From: JACMME01 sp051005015
GTDB lineage: Bacteria; Gemmatimonadota; Gemmatimonadetes; Gemmatimonadales; Gemmatimonadaceae
Assembly: GCA_051005015.1 (NCBI GenBank)
Contig: JBPCJT010000129.1
Span: forward strand, 1-11,135
Length of the DNA: 11,135 nt
Direction of reading: 5' to 3'
Shown here one piece after another: positions 1 through 7,498 of the stretch (its first letter is position 1; every line of letters begins with the position of its first letter). The translations under genes and the position numbers were made by a program. The notes beneath the pieces were generated by a model. It saw only the letters and a program-made list of their open reading frames with translations, had not been told where the DNA came from and did no database searches.

Positions 1-2052
1 CTCGAGGACTACATCCCGCTGTATCTGAACCTGCTGTCGGTTACCAGCGATGCCTTTCCGTTTCCGCGGCATCTACAGGGAGAACTGGTGCCGGCTGCGA
101 TGATGGAAGCGGTCGTGGCGATCCTCACGATGCAGGCGAAGCGCACGCCCACGATTCTTCTGCTCGAGGATTGGCACTGGGCGGACGATGGCTCCCGCAT
201 GGTTCTGCGGCAACTGCAGGAAATCGTGCCCGCCTACCCGCTGTTCCTTGTCGTGTCGAGCCGGCCTGATCCGTCCATTGAATGGGGAAGCGGCGACCAC
301 CAGACGCTGATGCACCTCGGGCCCCTGAACGCCGTCAACTCTCTCGCCGTAATGAAATCAGTGCTCGGTGTGGAGCGCATCTCCGAGCAGCTCGTGAACA
401 ACGTGATGGAGCGGGCGGGAGGCAACCCTTTCTTTCTGGAGGAGATCTGTCAGACGCTCGTCGAGACAGGTATTGCGGGTACCGAGTCGGGGGTGGCGCG
501 GGTGGCGGACGCAACCGGTATCGTGCAACTGCCACACACCGTGCAAGCCGTGATCCGCACACGCGTGGACTGTCTCGATCCGGATGCGCGTGAGGTGTTG
601 AGAGTGGCCTCGGTGATCGGCTTGGAGTTCGGGCGCGGCATACTGGAAGAGATTGCAGATTCGCAACTTAACCTGCCGCAAGCGCTCGATCGGCTGAAGG
701 CTTCCGGACTATTGCAGCAGACCTCGGTGGGGCCGGAGCCGGCGTACCGATTCAAGCATGTCCTCACCCAGGAAGTCGCTTACGACAGCTTGCTGGAGCA
801 CCAGCGAACACTGCTGCACGACGCTGCCGGCCGAGCCATGGAGCGTCTCTACCCGGACCGGATCGACGAGCATGTGGAGCTTCTCGCGCGGCATTTCAGC
901 CGGGCCGAGCGGTGGCCAAAGGCCATTCAATACAGCATCCAGGCTGCGGAGCGTGCGGCGAAACTGAGCCGGTTCGCTGAGGCGCTGAACACGCTGGATC
1001 GGGCACAGGAGTGGCTGGCCCGCATCCCCGATAACGAGGATCACCGCGACCTGCTCCAAAAAATCCTGTTCCGTCAGGAACGGCTCAGCGAGACGCTTGG
1101 TCTACGGGATCGGCAGCAGCGCATCGTAGACGACCTCATAGGTCTCCTGACGCCTCAGGGCGAGTCGAAGCTCCTTGCCGAGGCGTACCTTCGGAAGGGC
1201 GACGTGTGCACGCTGCTTCGCCAATTCGAGGCCGCCGATACAGCGCTGGACACCTCGTTGCGGACGAGCCGCTCCTGCGAGGACTCGACTGGCGAGAGAC
1301 AAGCGACTCGTAGCCTGGGGCTGCTGCGCTGGCACGAGGGAAAGAGCGACGCCGCGCTCGATTTGGTGGAGCAGGCGCTCTTTCTCGACCGCGAGCGGGG
1401 GGACGAGGAGGCGGTCGAGGGCGATCTGAGTAACATCGGGCAGATCCTCAAGGGGATAGGGCAGCACGAACGCGCGCTGCAAGCCTTTGAGGAGGCTCTG
1501 GAGATCTCGATTCGTCTGCGCGATCCCGTGAAACAGAGCTACATTCTTCACGGCTTAGGGAATGTCCACCATGCGCTGGGTAACACGGACAAGGCCCTGG
1601 AATGTTTTCACCAGGCAGATGAGATAGCACGGTCAAGGAAGCTGCCGCTCCTGCGGACCTTCCAACTCACCTCCATCGCGCACCTGAAGCTCCAGCAGGG
1701 TCATGTGGAGGAATCGTTGCAACTTTATCGCGAGGCAGTGGAGGTGAGCCGGCGTTTACGGCATGCCGATGGATTGGCCCAGTCGCTGCGAATGCTGGGC
1801 GAGCTGCTATTCGGTCTGGGCCGCGATGCCGAAGCGCTTCCAATTTTCACTGAAGGTGCCACGCTCTTCGCGCAATTGGAGCACCGTGATGCAGAGGCAT
1901 TTATGCGGAGCCGTCTCGCCACGGTATGCGAACGGCTCGAGCGCTACGACGACGCCGTCGGAGCGTGGCAGTCGGTGCATTCGCTGTACAGTCCCGCAGG
2001 CGACGCGCAGGCGGAGCTCAGTGCGGCTGAGGGCATGGCGCGCGCAAATTGA
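1..2052 (+). CDS. AAA-ATPase/TPR regulator, 5'-truncated, ends at an internal TGA
   Basis: The frame is open from base 1, so the gene starts upstream and the ATG at 88 is internal. It begins just before a Walker B strand (ILLLED, bases 154-171) followed by HWAD. A GGNPFFLEE motif (418-444) and the conserved RFKHVLTQEVAYDSLL stretch (748-795) follow. This order is typical of the STAND-like AAA module attached to class III adenylate cyclases or PknK-type kinases. From about base 900 on, the protein is helical TPR repeats of roughly 40 residues with GD/GN-x-x-x-A-L signatures. The Walker A P-loop and any catalytic domain are outside the window. The frame stops at a TGA (2050-2052), but the same frame continues directly with more TPR to 2670, so this is most likely the N-terminal part of one broken gene. 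The likely role is nucleotide-dependent signal sensing in the cytoplasm; the ligand is unknown. Confidence 0.85.
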   Translation, partial: LEDYIPLYLNLLSVTSDAFPFPRHLQGELVPAAMMEAVVAILTMQAKRTPTILLLEDWHWADDGSRMVLRQLQEIVPAYPLFLVVSSRPDPSIEWGSGDHQTLMHLGPLNAVNSLAVMKSVLGVERISEQLVNNVMERAGGNPFFLEEICQTLVETGIAGTESGVARVADATGIVQLPHTVQAVIRTRVDCLDPDAREVLRVASVIGLEFGRGILEEIADSQLNLPQALDRLKASGLLQQTSVGPEPAYRFKHVLTQEVAYDSLLEHQRTLLHDAAGRAMERLYPDRIDEHVELLARHFSRAERWPKAIQYSIQAAERAAKLSRFAEALNTLDRAQEWLARIPDNEDHRDLLQKILFRQERLSETLGLRDRQQRIVDDLIGLLTPQGESKLLAEAYLRKGDVCTLLRQFEAADTALDTSLRTSRSCEDSTGERQATRSLGLLRWHEGKSDAALDLVEQALFLDRERGDEEAVEGDLSNIGQILKGIGQHERALQAFEEALEISIRLRDPVKQSYILHGLGNVHHALGNTDKALECFHQADEIARSRKLPLLRTFQLTSIAHLKLQQGHVEESLQLYREAVEVSRRLRHADGLAQSLRMLGELLFGLGRDAEALPIFTEGATLFAQLEHRDAEAFMRSRLATVCERLERYDDAVGAWQSVHSLYSPAGDAQAELSAAEGMARAN
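2050..2052 (+). other. In-frame TGA interrupting the AAA-TPR reading frame
   Basis: A single TGA separates two TPR stretches in exactly the same frame. The residues before it (AEGMARAN) and after it (KAGNATAAIDQYDGAV) together read as one ordinary TPR repeat boundary. A CGA-to-TGA transition would produce this from an arginine codon, but the original codon is inferred. Alternatives are a sequencing error, readthrough, or reinitiation downstream. Confidence 0.8.
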
Positions 2053-2097
2053 AAGGCCGGTAACGCAACCGCCGCGATTGACCAATATGACGGGGCA

Positions 2098-2670
2098 GTG
2101 CGCCTCGCAGCAAAAACGGGAGACCGGAGCCGCGAGGCGACGCTCTGCAATACGCTGGGCATTCTGGAGTGGGAGCGTGGAAACTACGAGTTAGCGCTCA
2201 GCTACTACGAGAGGGCAGCAAAGGTGTTCAGGGAGTTGGGCGATCGCGTACACGAAGGGCTCATGATCAACAGCATCGGCGTCACCCTGACGCGCCTGCA
2301 GCGCTACGACGAAGCACGGACGGCGCTCGAAACTGCCGCGTCTCATAACCGTGAAACAGGGGAGCGTCTTCTCGAGGCGCACTCGCTTTCCTCCCTTGGC
2401 GAGGTCTACCGTGCCCAGGGACGCCTTGCGGAGTCACAGGACAGTTTCGAGCGGTCGCTGGCGATACGCCGCGAGATTGGTGATCGCCGTGGAGAGGGGT
2501 GGGTGCTCCTTCAGTTGTCCAGAGTGCTTTGCTCCCGGGGAGACGCGGTCGCGGCCCGCTCCTTCGCCGCCGAAGCCGCCCAGATCGCAACAGAATGCCA
2601 GGATGGCAAGCTTCTGGCGGAGTCTACAAATACAAACCAGATTGACGCGCCCACCACGTTGGAGGAGTAA
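2098..2670 (+). CDS. C-terminal TPR fragment of the same interrupted gene
   Basis: This stretch is in the same frame as the upstream AAA-TPR protein and is open from base 2053 to the TAA at 2668-2670. The first possible start is a GTG at 2098. It lies inside a TPR helix with only a weak GGGG upstream, so it is a poor candidate for a genuine start. The sequence holds about four more TPR units, for example GILEWERGNYELALSYYE, TRLQRYDEARTALE, EVYRAQGRLAESQDSFE and SRVLCSRGDAVAARSF. These are spaced about 40 residues apart. It has no catalytic motif. If translated alone it would be a free TPR scaffold of up to 190 residues. More likely it is the tail of a single protein of more than 880 residues whose gene acquired a nonsense codon. 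The frame has not decayed, which argues that the interruption is recent, tolerated, or an error. Confidence 0.6.
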   Translation: MRLAAKTGDRSREATLCNTLGILEWERGNYELALSYYERAAKVFRELGDRVHEGLMINSIGVTLTRLQRYDEARTALETAASHNRETGERLLEAHSLSSLGEVYRAQGRLAESQDSFERSLAIRREIGDRRGEGWVLLQLSRVLCSRGDAVAARSFAAEAAQIATECQDGKLLAESTNTNQIDAPTTLEE

Positions 2671-2675
2671 AACGT
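2656..2675 (+). promoter_or_regulatory. Strong Shine-Dalgarno of the DUF4242 gene in a small hairpin
   Basis: GGAGGAG (2661-2667) overlaps the last codons of the TPR gene and lies 8 bases before the ATG at 2676. It is flanked by ACGTT (2656-2660) and AACGT (2671-2675), which can pair as a 5-bp stem. The loop then holds both the ribosome site and the upstream stop codon TAA. The layout points to translational coupling. Confidence 0.65.
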
Positions 2676-2942
2676 ATGCCTCGCTATATCATTGAGCGAT
2701 CCGTACCCGGTTTGACACGGGAGCAGTTGAACGCCGCCGGCCGGAAGTCGAACGCTGTTCTGGAAGAAATGCAAGGCGTCGTCTGGATCAAGAGCTATGT
2801 CTCAGACAGCGACGGGAAGATCTACTGCGAATACGACGCGCCGAACGTCGAGGCTATTTACGAGCACGCGCGCCGGGCGGGGCTGCCGGTCGACCGGATC
2901 TCTGTCGTGTCTATCGAGATCAGCCCCGAGATGTTTGTGTAG
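2676..2942 (+). CDS. DUF4242 / SCO4226-like nickel-binding family protein
   Basis: This 88-residue protein matches the DUF4242 pattern from end to end. It has an N-terminal PRYIIERSVPGLT strand, a helix with SNAVLEEM, then WIKSYVSDSDGKIYCEYDAP, and a helix EAIYEHARRAGLPVDRISVV. The family folds as a ferredoxin-like dimer, and one member (Streptomyces SCO4226) binds nickel. Metal binding here is by family analogy only. The length is typical for a complete single-domain member, and no signal peptide is visible. It starts five bases after the TPR gene and has an excellent Shine-Dalgarno, so it is very probably the last gene of that operon. As far as I know, DUF4242 domains also occur near or fused to class III cyclases. 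That would link it to signalling by the AAA-TPR protein, but this is inference. Confidence 0.85.
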   Translation: MPRYIIERSVPGLTREQLNAAGRKSNAVLEEMQGVVWIKSYVSDSDGKIYCEYDAPNVEAIYEHARRAGLPVDRISVVSIEISPEMFV

Positions 2943-2986
2943 CAGCCCGGCCAGTGGGTTGACCGCCTGCACGTCGGCTGCTTGCC

Positions 2987-3529
2987 TTACGTCTCGCTGT
3001 CTGGCTGCCCGGTGTTACGGTCGCTCGTCCAGCCAGCGGGCGCTTCGGGCCATTCCGCGTCCGGACTCACCGGCTGAGACTGCGTCGAGCCGAGTCGGTC
3101 CTGCCGGATGTCGGCGACGATGAAATTCTCCGGTGGTACAGGCGTGCCAGCCAGGCGCCGGAGCATGGCAAGCTGCCCCACGTGCGTCATGGCATCCGCG
3201 AGGGGGCCTTGCAACAGCTGCTCTGGAGTTGTGTGTCCCAGCGGGGCATCGGATTCAAGGTAGCGGGCGAGGTCCTCCAGCATCCTGTGGAAACGCTCCA
3301 CCTCGGCAGCGAGGTCCGGCAGCGCTTCCGGATAGTAAGTACCGCCGGCGAAAAAGGTACGCGCGTAGCCGAGCACGCTGGTCATGTGGCGGACAAGCTC
3401 CATGGGCTCGCGCACCTGATCTCCGGCCCGGAACGAAGCGAAATGGGGCGGAGCATCGCGCAGGGCTTTCTGCGTGCGGTATGCGAGCGCGGCCAGATAG
3501 TGGCGCAGGAGAGCGCGCTTGTCGTTCAT
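2987..3529 (-). CDS. DinB-like four-helix protein
   Basis: This is a 180-residue protein of DinB/YfiT-superfamily type. The N-terminal helix (RALLRHYLAALAYRTQKAL) is followed by ELVRHMTSVLGYARTFF, with a candidate metal histidine at residue 48. A third helix runs over about residues 73-92. The stretch ADAMTHVGQLAMLRRLAG follows, with a second histidine at 116. The position where many DinB proteins have a further histidine is leucine 120, so the metal site may be incomplete. The last 40 or so residues are proline-rich and probably disordered. DinB-like proteins are metal-dependent enzymes or thiol transferases of mostly unknown substrate. The gene lies downstream of the MarR-GNAT gene on the same strand with a 97-base gap, and converges on the DUF4242 gene. 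No clear Shine-Dalgarno precedes the ATG at 3529. Confidence 0.8.
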   Translation of the reverse strand: MNDKRALLRHYLAALAYRTQKALRDAPPHFASFRAGDQVREPMELVRHMTSVLGYARTFFAGGTYYPEALPDLAAEVERFHRMLEDLARYLESDAPLGHTTPEQLLQGPLADAMTHVGQLAMLRRLAGTPVPPENFIVADIRQDRLGSTQSQPVSPDAEWPEAPAGWTSDRNTGQPDSET

Positions 3530-3542
3530 TGCACGAATCTAT

Positions 3543-3565
3543 CGTGACGCCGCGCGCGCGTCACG
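3543..3565. other. Perfect 8-bp GC-rich inverted repeat upstream of the DinB-like gene
   Basis: CGTGACGC (3543-3550) and GCGTCACG (3558-3565) are exact reverse complements separated by CGCGCGC. The repeat lies 14 bases upstream of the DinB-like start and 62 bases past the MarR-GNAT stop. No T-run follows on the minus strand, so it does not look like an intrinsic terminator. It could be an operator, a leader hairpin or an mRNA-stability element. Confidence 0.6.
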
Positions 3566-3626
3566 CTTGCGTCCATGACCTGGGCTCGTGCCGAGCATGT
3601 TGGGCGCGGGCCACCAGGCGGCTGCT

Positions 3627-4577
3627 TCACAGGGGCAGCTCCCAGGTCTGCCCTACCACATCCTGGCCGAAGGCGTTGTGCGCTTCCTCTCGTACGAGCT
3701 CGAAGCCGGCCTGCTCGTATATGTGTCGCGCCGCGTGCAGCACTGTGTGAGTCCACAGGGTCATCTCGCCATATCCTGCCTGCCTGGCGAAGCGCACGCA
3801 TTCATCCACCAGGCGCTTGCCAAGGCCAAGCCCGCGCGCGGAAGGCTCCACGAGAAGCAGGCGCAGCCTGGCTACCCTCTTCGGCCTGTCCGGGTGCTTG
3901 ACTAGAAAGACGGAGCCGACGATCTCGCCGTCCCGCTCCGCCATCCAGCAGCGCTCGCGCCTGGGATCATAATTCTCGATGAAGTCCGCCACGATGCGCG
4001 CCACCAGCGCCTCGAAGCGCTCGTCCCACCCGTATTCCTCGGCGTACAGCACTCCGTGGCGTTGCACCACCCAGCCCATGTCGCCCGGCTGGTGCTGGCG
4101 GACAAGATACGGTGCTTTCGAGGGCCTGGCGGCCAGGGACTCGTCACCGAGCAACCTCTGAATATTCCGCATCGAATCGATCAGGCGGCGTTGCTCGGCG
4201 TCGCTCAGCTGTAGCAGCATATCCCCGATCTCGGTATTGGAGCGAACATCTAGTGCGGCGAACGCCTTCTGTCCCCTCTTCGTCAACCAGACATGGCTCA
4301 GACGCGCATCGGCCTCCGAAGGAGCTCTCTCGATGAGCCGGCGCTCCTCGAAGTCGCGGAGGATGCGGCTCAGGTAGCCCGCATCGAGTCCGAGCGCTTT
4401 CGCGACTTCCGACGCCGCGGGCCGGTCGCTGTGAGCCAGCTCGTAGAGAACTCGTACCTCGGTGAGGGAGAAGGGACTTCGCAGCAGTCCCTGGTTGAGG
4501 ACGCCGATCTGTTTTGTGTAGAATCTGTTGAAGCGCCGTACGGCGTCGACACGCTGGGAGAGGGAGGTATCCGGCAT
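3627..4577 (-). CDS. MarR-family regulator fused to GNAT acetyltransferase
   Basis: This is a 316-residue two-domain protein. Residues 1-145 are a MarR winged helix, with a recognition helix around 62-76 (LGLDAGYLSRILRDFE) and a wing with SEADAR and LT before 100. Residues 155-316 are a GNAT N-acetyltransferase. Its acetyl-CoA loop is ARGLGLGKRL (247-256), and the C-terminal HAARHIYEQAGFELV follows. The fusion is a recognised architecture. The MarR part probably represses its own promoter, and the GNAT part acetylates an unknown amine substrate. I chose the ATG at 4577 (MPDTSLSQRV) because MarR homology begins there. A start at 4673 would add 32 residues that run through the probable promoter. 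No Shine-Dalgarno is obvious before 4577. The gene is divergent from the DUF5916 gene and is followed by the DinB-like gene. Confidence 0.9.
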   Translation of the reverse strand: MPDTSLSQRVDAVRRFNRFYTKQIGVLNQGLLRSPFSLTEVRVLYELAHSDRPAASEVAKALGLDAGYLSRILRDFEERRLIERAPSEADARLSHVWLTKRGQKAFAALDVRSNTEIGDMLLQLSDAEQRRLIDSMRNIQRLLGDESLAARPSKAPYLVRQHQPGDMGWVVQRHGVLYAEEYGWDERFEALVARIVADFIENYDPRRERCWMAERDGEIVGSVFLVKHPDRPKRVARLRLLLVEPSARGLGLGKRLVDECVRFARQAGYGEMTLWTHTVLHAARHIYEQAGFELVREEAHNAFGQDVVGQTWELPL

Positions 4578-4621
4578 GGGCGTGCAGGTGAATACAATTT
4601 CGTGGTGCCGAGGAACGGTTG

Positions 4622-4652
4622 ACAATATCATCAGTATGGTTGCCAGCGTCAA
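4622..4652 (-). promoter_or_regulatory. Predicted promoter and overlapping imperfect dyad for the MarR-GNAT gene
   Basis: On the minus strand TTGACG (4652-4647) and GATATT (4629-4624) are separated by 17 bases. This matches a sigma-70 promoter, with -35 at 5/6 and -10 at 4/6, about 47 bases before the ATG. An imperfect dyad, ACAATAT-N5-GTATGGT (4622-4640), overlaps the -10 and the spacer and is a candidate MarR autoregulatory site. The promoter is moderately convincing; the operator is speculative. Confidence 0.45.
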
Positions 4653-4759
4653 GTAAAATGGGGCCATGCCCATCGCGGCCGGCGGCTGGGGGGTGCCCGG
4701 CGATGGCTCACGGTTCCAGAGTGCGGCAACCCTCCGAATCTCTTCGAATCCTCCTGACG

Positions 4760-4765
4760 TACTCT
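4760..4765 (+). promoter_or_regulatory. Possible -10 for a leaderless DUF5916 transcript
   Basis: TACTCT lies 7 bases before the ATG at 4773, and no Shine-Dalgarno is present. This spacing is what a leaderless mRNA would show. No good -35 is visible at the expected distance. A direct repeat CGAATC (4735-4740 and 4745-4750) lies just upstream on a 10-base period. The call is weak. Confidence 0.25.
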
Positions 4766-4772
4766 ATCACAT

Positions 4773-7478
4773 ATGCGAACCAAACTCACCTCGATGGTAT
4801 TGAGCGCGGTTATAGGCTCAGCCGCTGCCGCACAGTTGCCCGCAACGCGTCCCGATACTGGAAGTATCCTGCTTCCAGACTCAGGCCGAGCGCGTTTGCC
4901 CGGCACGGAGCGCGCTGGAAAAGTCGCGACGGCGACCCGAATTCGGCCGAAGGTTGTGCTTGATGGCAAGCTCGATGATGCCGCGTGGGAATCCGCCACA
5001 CCGGTAACCGACTTCGTGCAGAAGGAGCCGGTGGAAGGATCCGCGCCAACAGATCGTCTGGAAGTACGCTTCCTCTTCGACGACGCTTCGCTGTATGTAG
5101 GTACTCGCGTCGTCACCAGCGTGTGCGGCCGCGCTATCCAGGCGCCTGTGAGCCGCCGTGACAACATCAGCCAGGCCGAGCACATCTGGATATCCATTGA
5201 TTCGTACCGCGACAGACGGACAGCCTACAGCTTTGGCGTAACCGCATCCGGCGTGCGTGGCGACTGGTATCATCCCATGGACAGCGAGACCCACATCGAT
5301 GAGTCCTTCGATCCCGTATGGGCGGCGGCAGCCGATGTGAACGCCGAGGGGTGGACCGCGGAGATGCGCATTCCCTTCTCACAGATCCGGTTCAACACCG
5401 GCAGCGCGCACGAATGGGGACTCAACATCGACCACTGGATTCCTTCGCGGAACGAGGATGTCTTCTGGATTCCGGTACCGCGCAACGAAACGGGCTGGTC
5501 GTCTCGCATGGGCCAGCTGGTGGGAATCGAAGGTATCGAGTCTGGGCGGCGGCTGGAGGTGACGCCCTACGTGGCGAGCGATGCGACGCTCACCGGCAAT
5601 CGCGATCGGGCCAACCCTTTCGACGACGGCCGCAACCTCGGAGCGCGTGTTGGTGGTGATCTCAAGATGGGACTCGGGCCGAGTCTCACTCTACAGGCGA
5701 CGGTAAACCCCGACTTCGGGCAGGTGGAAGCCGATCCGTCCGAAGTGAATCTCTCCGCCTTCGAGACATTCTTTTCCGAGAAGCGCCCCTTCTTCACGGA
5801 AGGTAGCCAGCTCCTCGAGGGCGCCGGCAATTATTTTTACTCGCGGCGTATTGGTGCTCGACCCCGCGGTCGCGCTGAAGGGAGCTTCGTGGACTATCCT
5901 GGCGCCAGCACCATACTCGGCGCCGCGAAGCTGACAGGGCGGCTCGCCTCTGGAGCATCCGTGGGCGGACTCATAGCCGTGACTTCGCGCGAGCACGCCA
6001 GGATCTACAATGACGAAAGCGGCGACTTCGGAAAGACTGTCGTAGCCCCGCTCACCGGATATGGCGTCGGACGGCTTCAGAAGGAATTCGGCGCATCGGC
6101 GTCTACGTTGGGACTGACGCTTACGGGAGTTCAGCGCGACGTATCGTCCGACGAGCCGCTCGGCGCGCTACTGAATCGCTCGGCGTATTCCGGCGGCGCC
6201 GATGTCAATTGGCGGATCAACGGAGGGGAATACTCCGTAAATGCTCTGCTTGGCCTCAGCCACATAGCGGGAGATTCACTTGCGATTCTGAACGCGCAAC
6301 GCTCCAGCGCGCGTTATTTCCAGCGCCCGGATGCCAGGTCGTATCACCTGGATCCGTCGCGCACGAAGCTGTCGGGCGCCAACGGCTTTCTCGTGCTCTC
6401 GAAGAATAGCGGCAAGCACTGGCTGGGAAGCCTCAATGGCGGGTTCGAAAGTCCCGGGTTCGAGATCAACGATATCGGCCGCATCAGCACGGCGGATGGC
6501 ATGTCAGCGTCGGGCCAAGTACGGTATCGCGAGACGCAGCCAGGGAAGAATCTCCGGAGTTACGGCGTCAGCTTCACGCAGGAGAACGCATATAACTTCG
6601 ACCACAATCGAGAATTTGCCGCCATTCGCACGGACGCCAATGCCACGTTCCTCAATTTCTGGACGCTCAACTTCACGGCGTGGCACGATTTCCGGGGACT
6701 CAACGGTCGTCTTACGCGCGGCGGCCCGCTCACGGCTACAGGCTACAGCAACGTGGGCATCGTCGCCCTCACCAACAGCTTCGCCGCAAGCACAAGATGG
6801 CAAGCGCGCGTCTATTACGGAAAGGATGAGTTTGGCGCTATCACAAATCGCATCAGTGGATTGGTATCGTTCAGGCCGGGTCCACGCTGGCAGCTTTCGC
6901 TGCAGCCGAACTATCTGTTAGCGCAGGACGCGCGGCAGTATGTGGCCACTCTCAACAACGGGCCATCAGAAACGTTCGACAAACGATACATCTTTGCATT
7001 CATCGACCGTAGCACGTTTTTCACCGACATCAGACTCAATTACACGCTAAAGCCGGACATAACCTTCGAGCTTTATGCGCAGCCCTTCGCGGCGAGCGGG
7101 AGATACTCCGACTTTGGCGAGCTGTCGGCTCCTCGTACACGCCTTCTCAGGAAGTACGGCGAGGACGGCACGACGATCCAGCAGCAGGGCGACAAGAGTT
7201 ATGTCGTTACGGATTCCAGGGTCACCGACATCGAAGGGAATCCCAGCGCGTTCACGTTGCCGTTCCGGGACTTCAACGTGCGGGCCGTCCGCAGCAACAT
7301 GGTGCTGCGGTGGGAGTATCGCCCGGGGAGCACACTGTTTTTTGTGTGGCAGCAGGATCGGGAGGGAGGCAGAGCGTTCGGTGATCGCGTGCGAATCGGC
7401 GATCTATTCGACGGACTCTCCGAAGTGGGTACGAACTTTTTCGCGATCAAGGCGACGTTCTGGATTCCGGCGCTCTGA
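4773..7478 (+). CDS. Secreted DUF5916 protein with CBM9-like N-terminal domain, predicted outer-membrane barrel
   Basis: This is a 901-residue protein. It has an N-terminal signal peptide (MRTKLTSMVLSAVIGSAAAAQ). A DOMON/CBM9-like beta domain covers about residues 50-255 and contains VVLDGKLDDAAWESATPV and WTAEMRIPFSQIRF. The DUF5916 region follows and carries its hallmark at residues 312-344, from NPDFGQVEADP to SEKRPFFTEG. The C-terminal 500 residues alternate short aromatic-rich strands with polar turns, and the protein ends in ATFWIPAL. This suggests a beta-barrel anchored in the outer membrane. The family is common in Bacteroidota, Gemmatimonadota and Acidobacteriota. Its function is unproven; a carbohydrate-binding or uptake role is only suggested by the CBM9-like domain. 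The length is typical and the frame is intact. The gene is transcribed alone, divergent from MarR-GNAT and convergent with the toxin gene, whose stop lies 20 bases away. Confidence 0.9.
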   Translation: MRTKLTSMVLSAVIGSAAAAQLPATRPDTGSILLPDSGRARLPGTERAGKVATATRIRPKVVLDGKLDDAAWESATPVTDFVQKEPVEGSAPTDRLEVRFLFDDASLYVGTRVVTSVCGRAIQAPVSRRDNISQAEHIWISIDSYRDRRTAYSFGVTASGVRGDWYHPMDSETHIDESFDPVWAAAADVNAEGWTAEMRIPFSQIRFNTGSAHEWGLNIDHWIPSRNEDVFWIPVPRNETGWSSRMGQLVGIEGIESGRRLEVTPYVASDATLTGNRDRANPFDDGRNLGARVGGDLKMGLGPSLTLQATVNPDFGQVEADPSEVNLSAFETFFSEKRPFFTEGSQLLEGAGNYFYSRRIGARPRGRAEGSFVDYPGASTILGAAKLTGRLASGASVGGLIAVTSREHARIYNDESGDFGKTVVAPLTGYGVGRLQKEFGASASTLGLTLTGVQRDVSSDEPLGALLNRSAYSGGADVNWRINGGEYSVNALLGLSHIAGDSLAILNAQRSSARYFQRPDARSYHLDPSRTKLSGANGFLVLSKNSGKHWLGSLNGGFESPGFEINDIGRISTADGMSASGQVRYRETQPGKNLRSYGVSFTQENAYNFDHNREFAAIRTDANATFLNFWTLNFTAWHDFRGLNGRLTRGGPLTATGYSNVGIVALTNSFAASTRWQARVYYGKDEFGAITNRISGLVSFRPGPRWQLSLQPNYLLAQDARQYVATLNNGPSETFDKRYIFAFIDRSTFFTDIRLNYTLKPDITFELYAQPFAASGRYSDFGELSAPRTRLLRKYGEDGTTIQQQGDKSYVVTDSRVTDIEGNPSAFTLPFRDFNVRAVRSNMVLRWEYRPGSTLFFVWQQDREGGRAFGDRVRIGDLFDGLSEVGTNFFAIKATFWIPAL

Positions 7479-7498
7479 CGCCAAGGGAGTAAGCGCGG

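Noticed and set aside
2943..2986. Gap between the convergent DUF4242 and DinB-like genes, checked for a bidirectional terminator
   Set aside because: No stem with a T-run is visible in the 44 bases.
3133..3905. Several long plus-strand open frames opposite the DinB-like and GNAT genes
   Set aside because: They are arginine- and proline-rich antisense shadows with no recognisable domain, while the minus-strand frames carry clear family motifs.
4578..4673. N-terminal extension MGMAPFYLTLATILMILSTV of the MarR-GNAT protein, resembling a membrane segment
   Set aside because: It would be translated through the predicted promoter, and MarR homology begins at the internal methionine at 4577.
7469..7482. 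Possible terminator hairpin GGCG/CGCC spanning the DUF5916 stop codon
   Set aside because: The stem is only four base pairs with no T-run on either strand.
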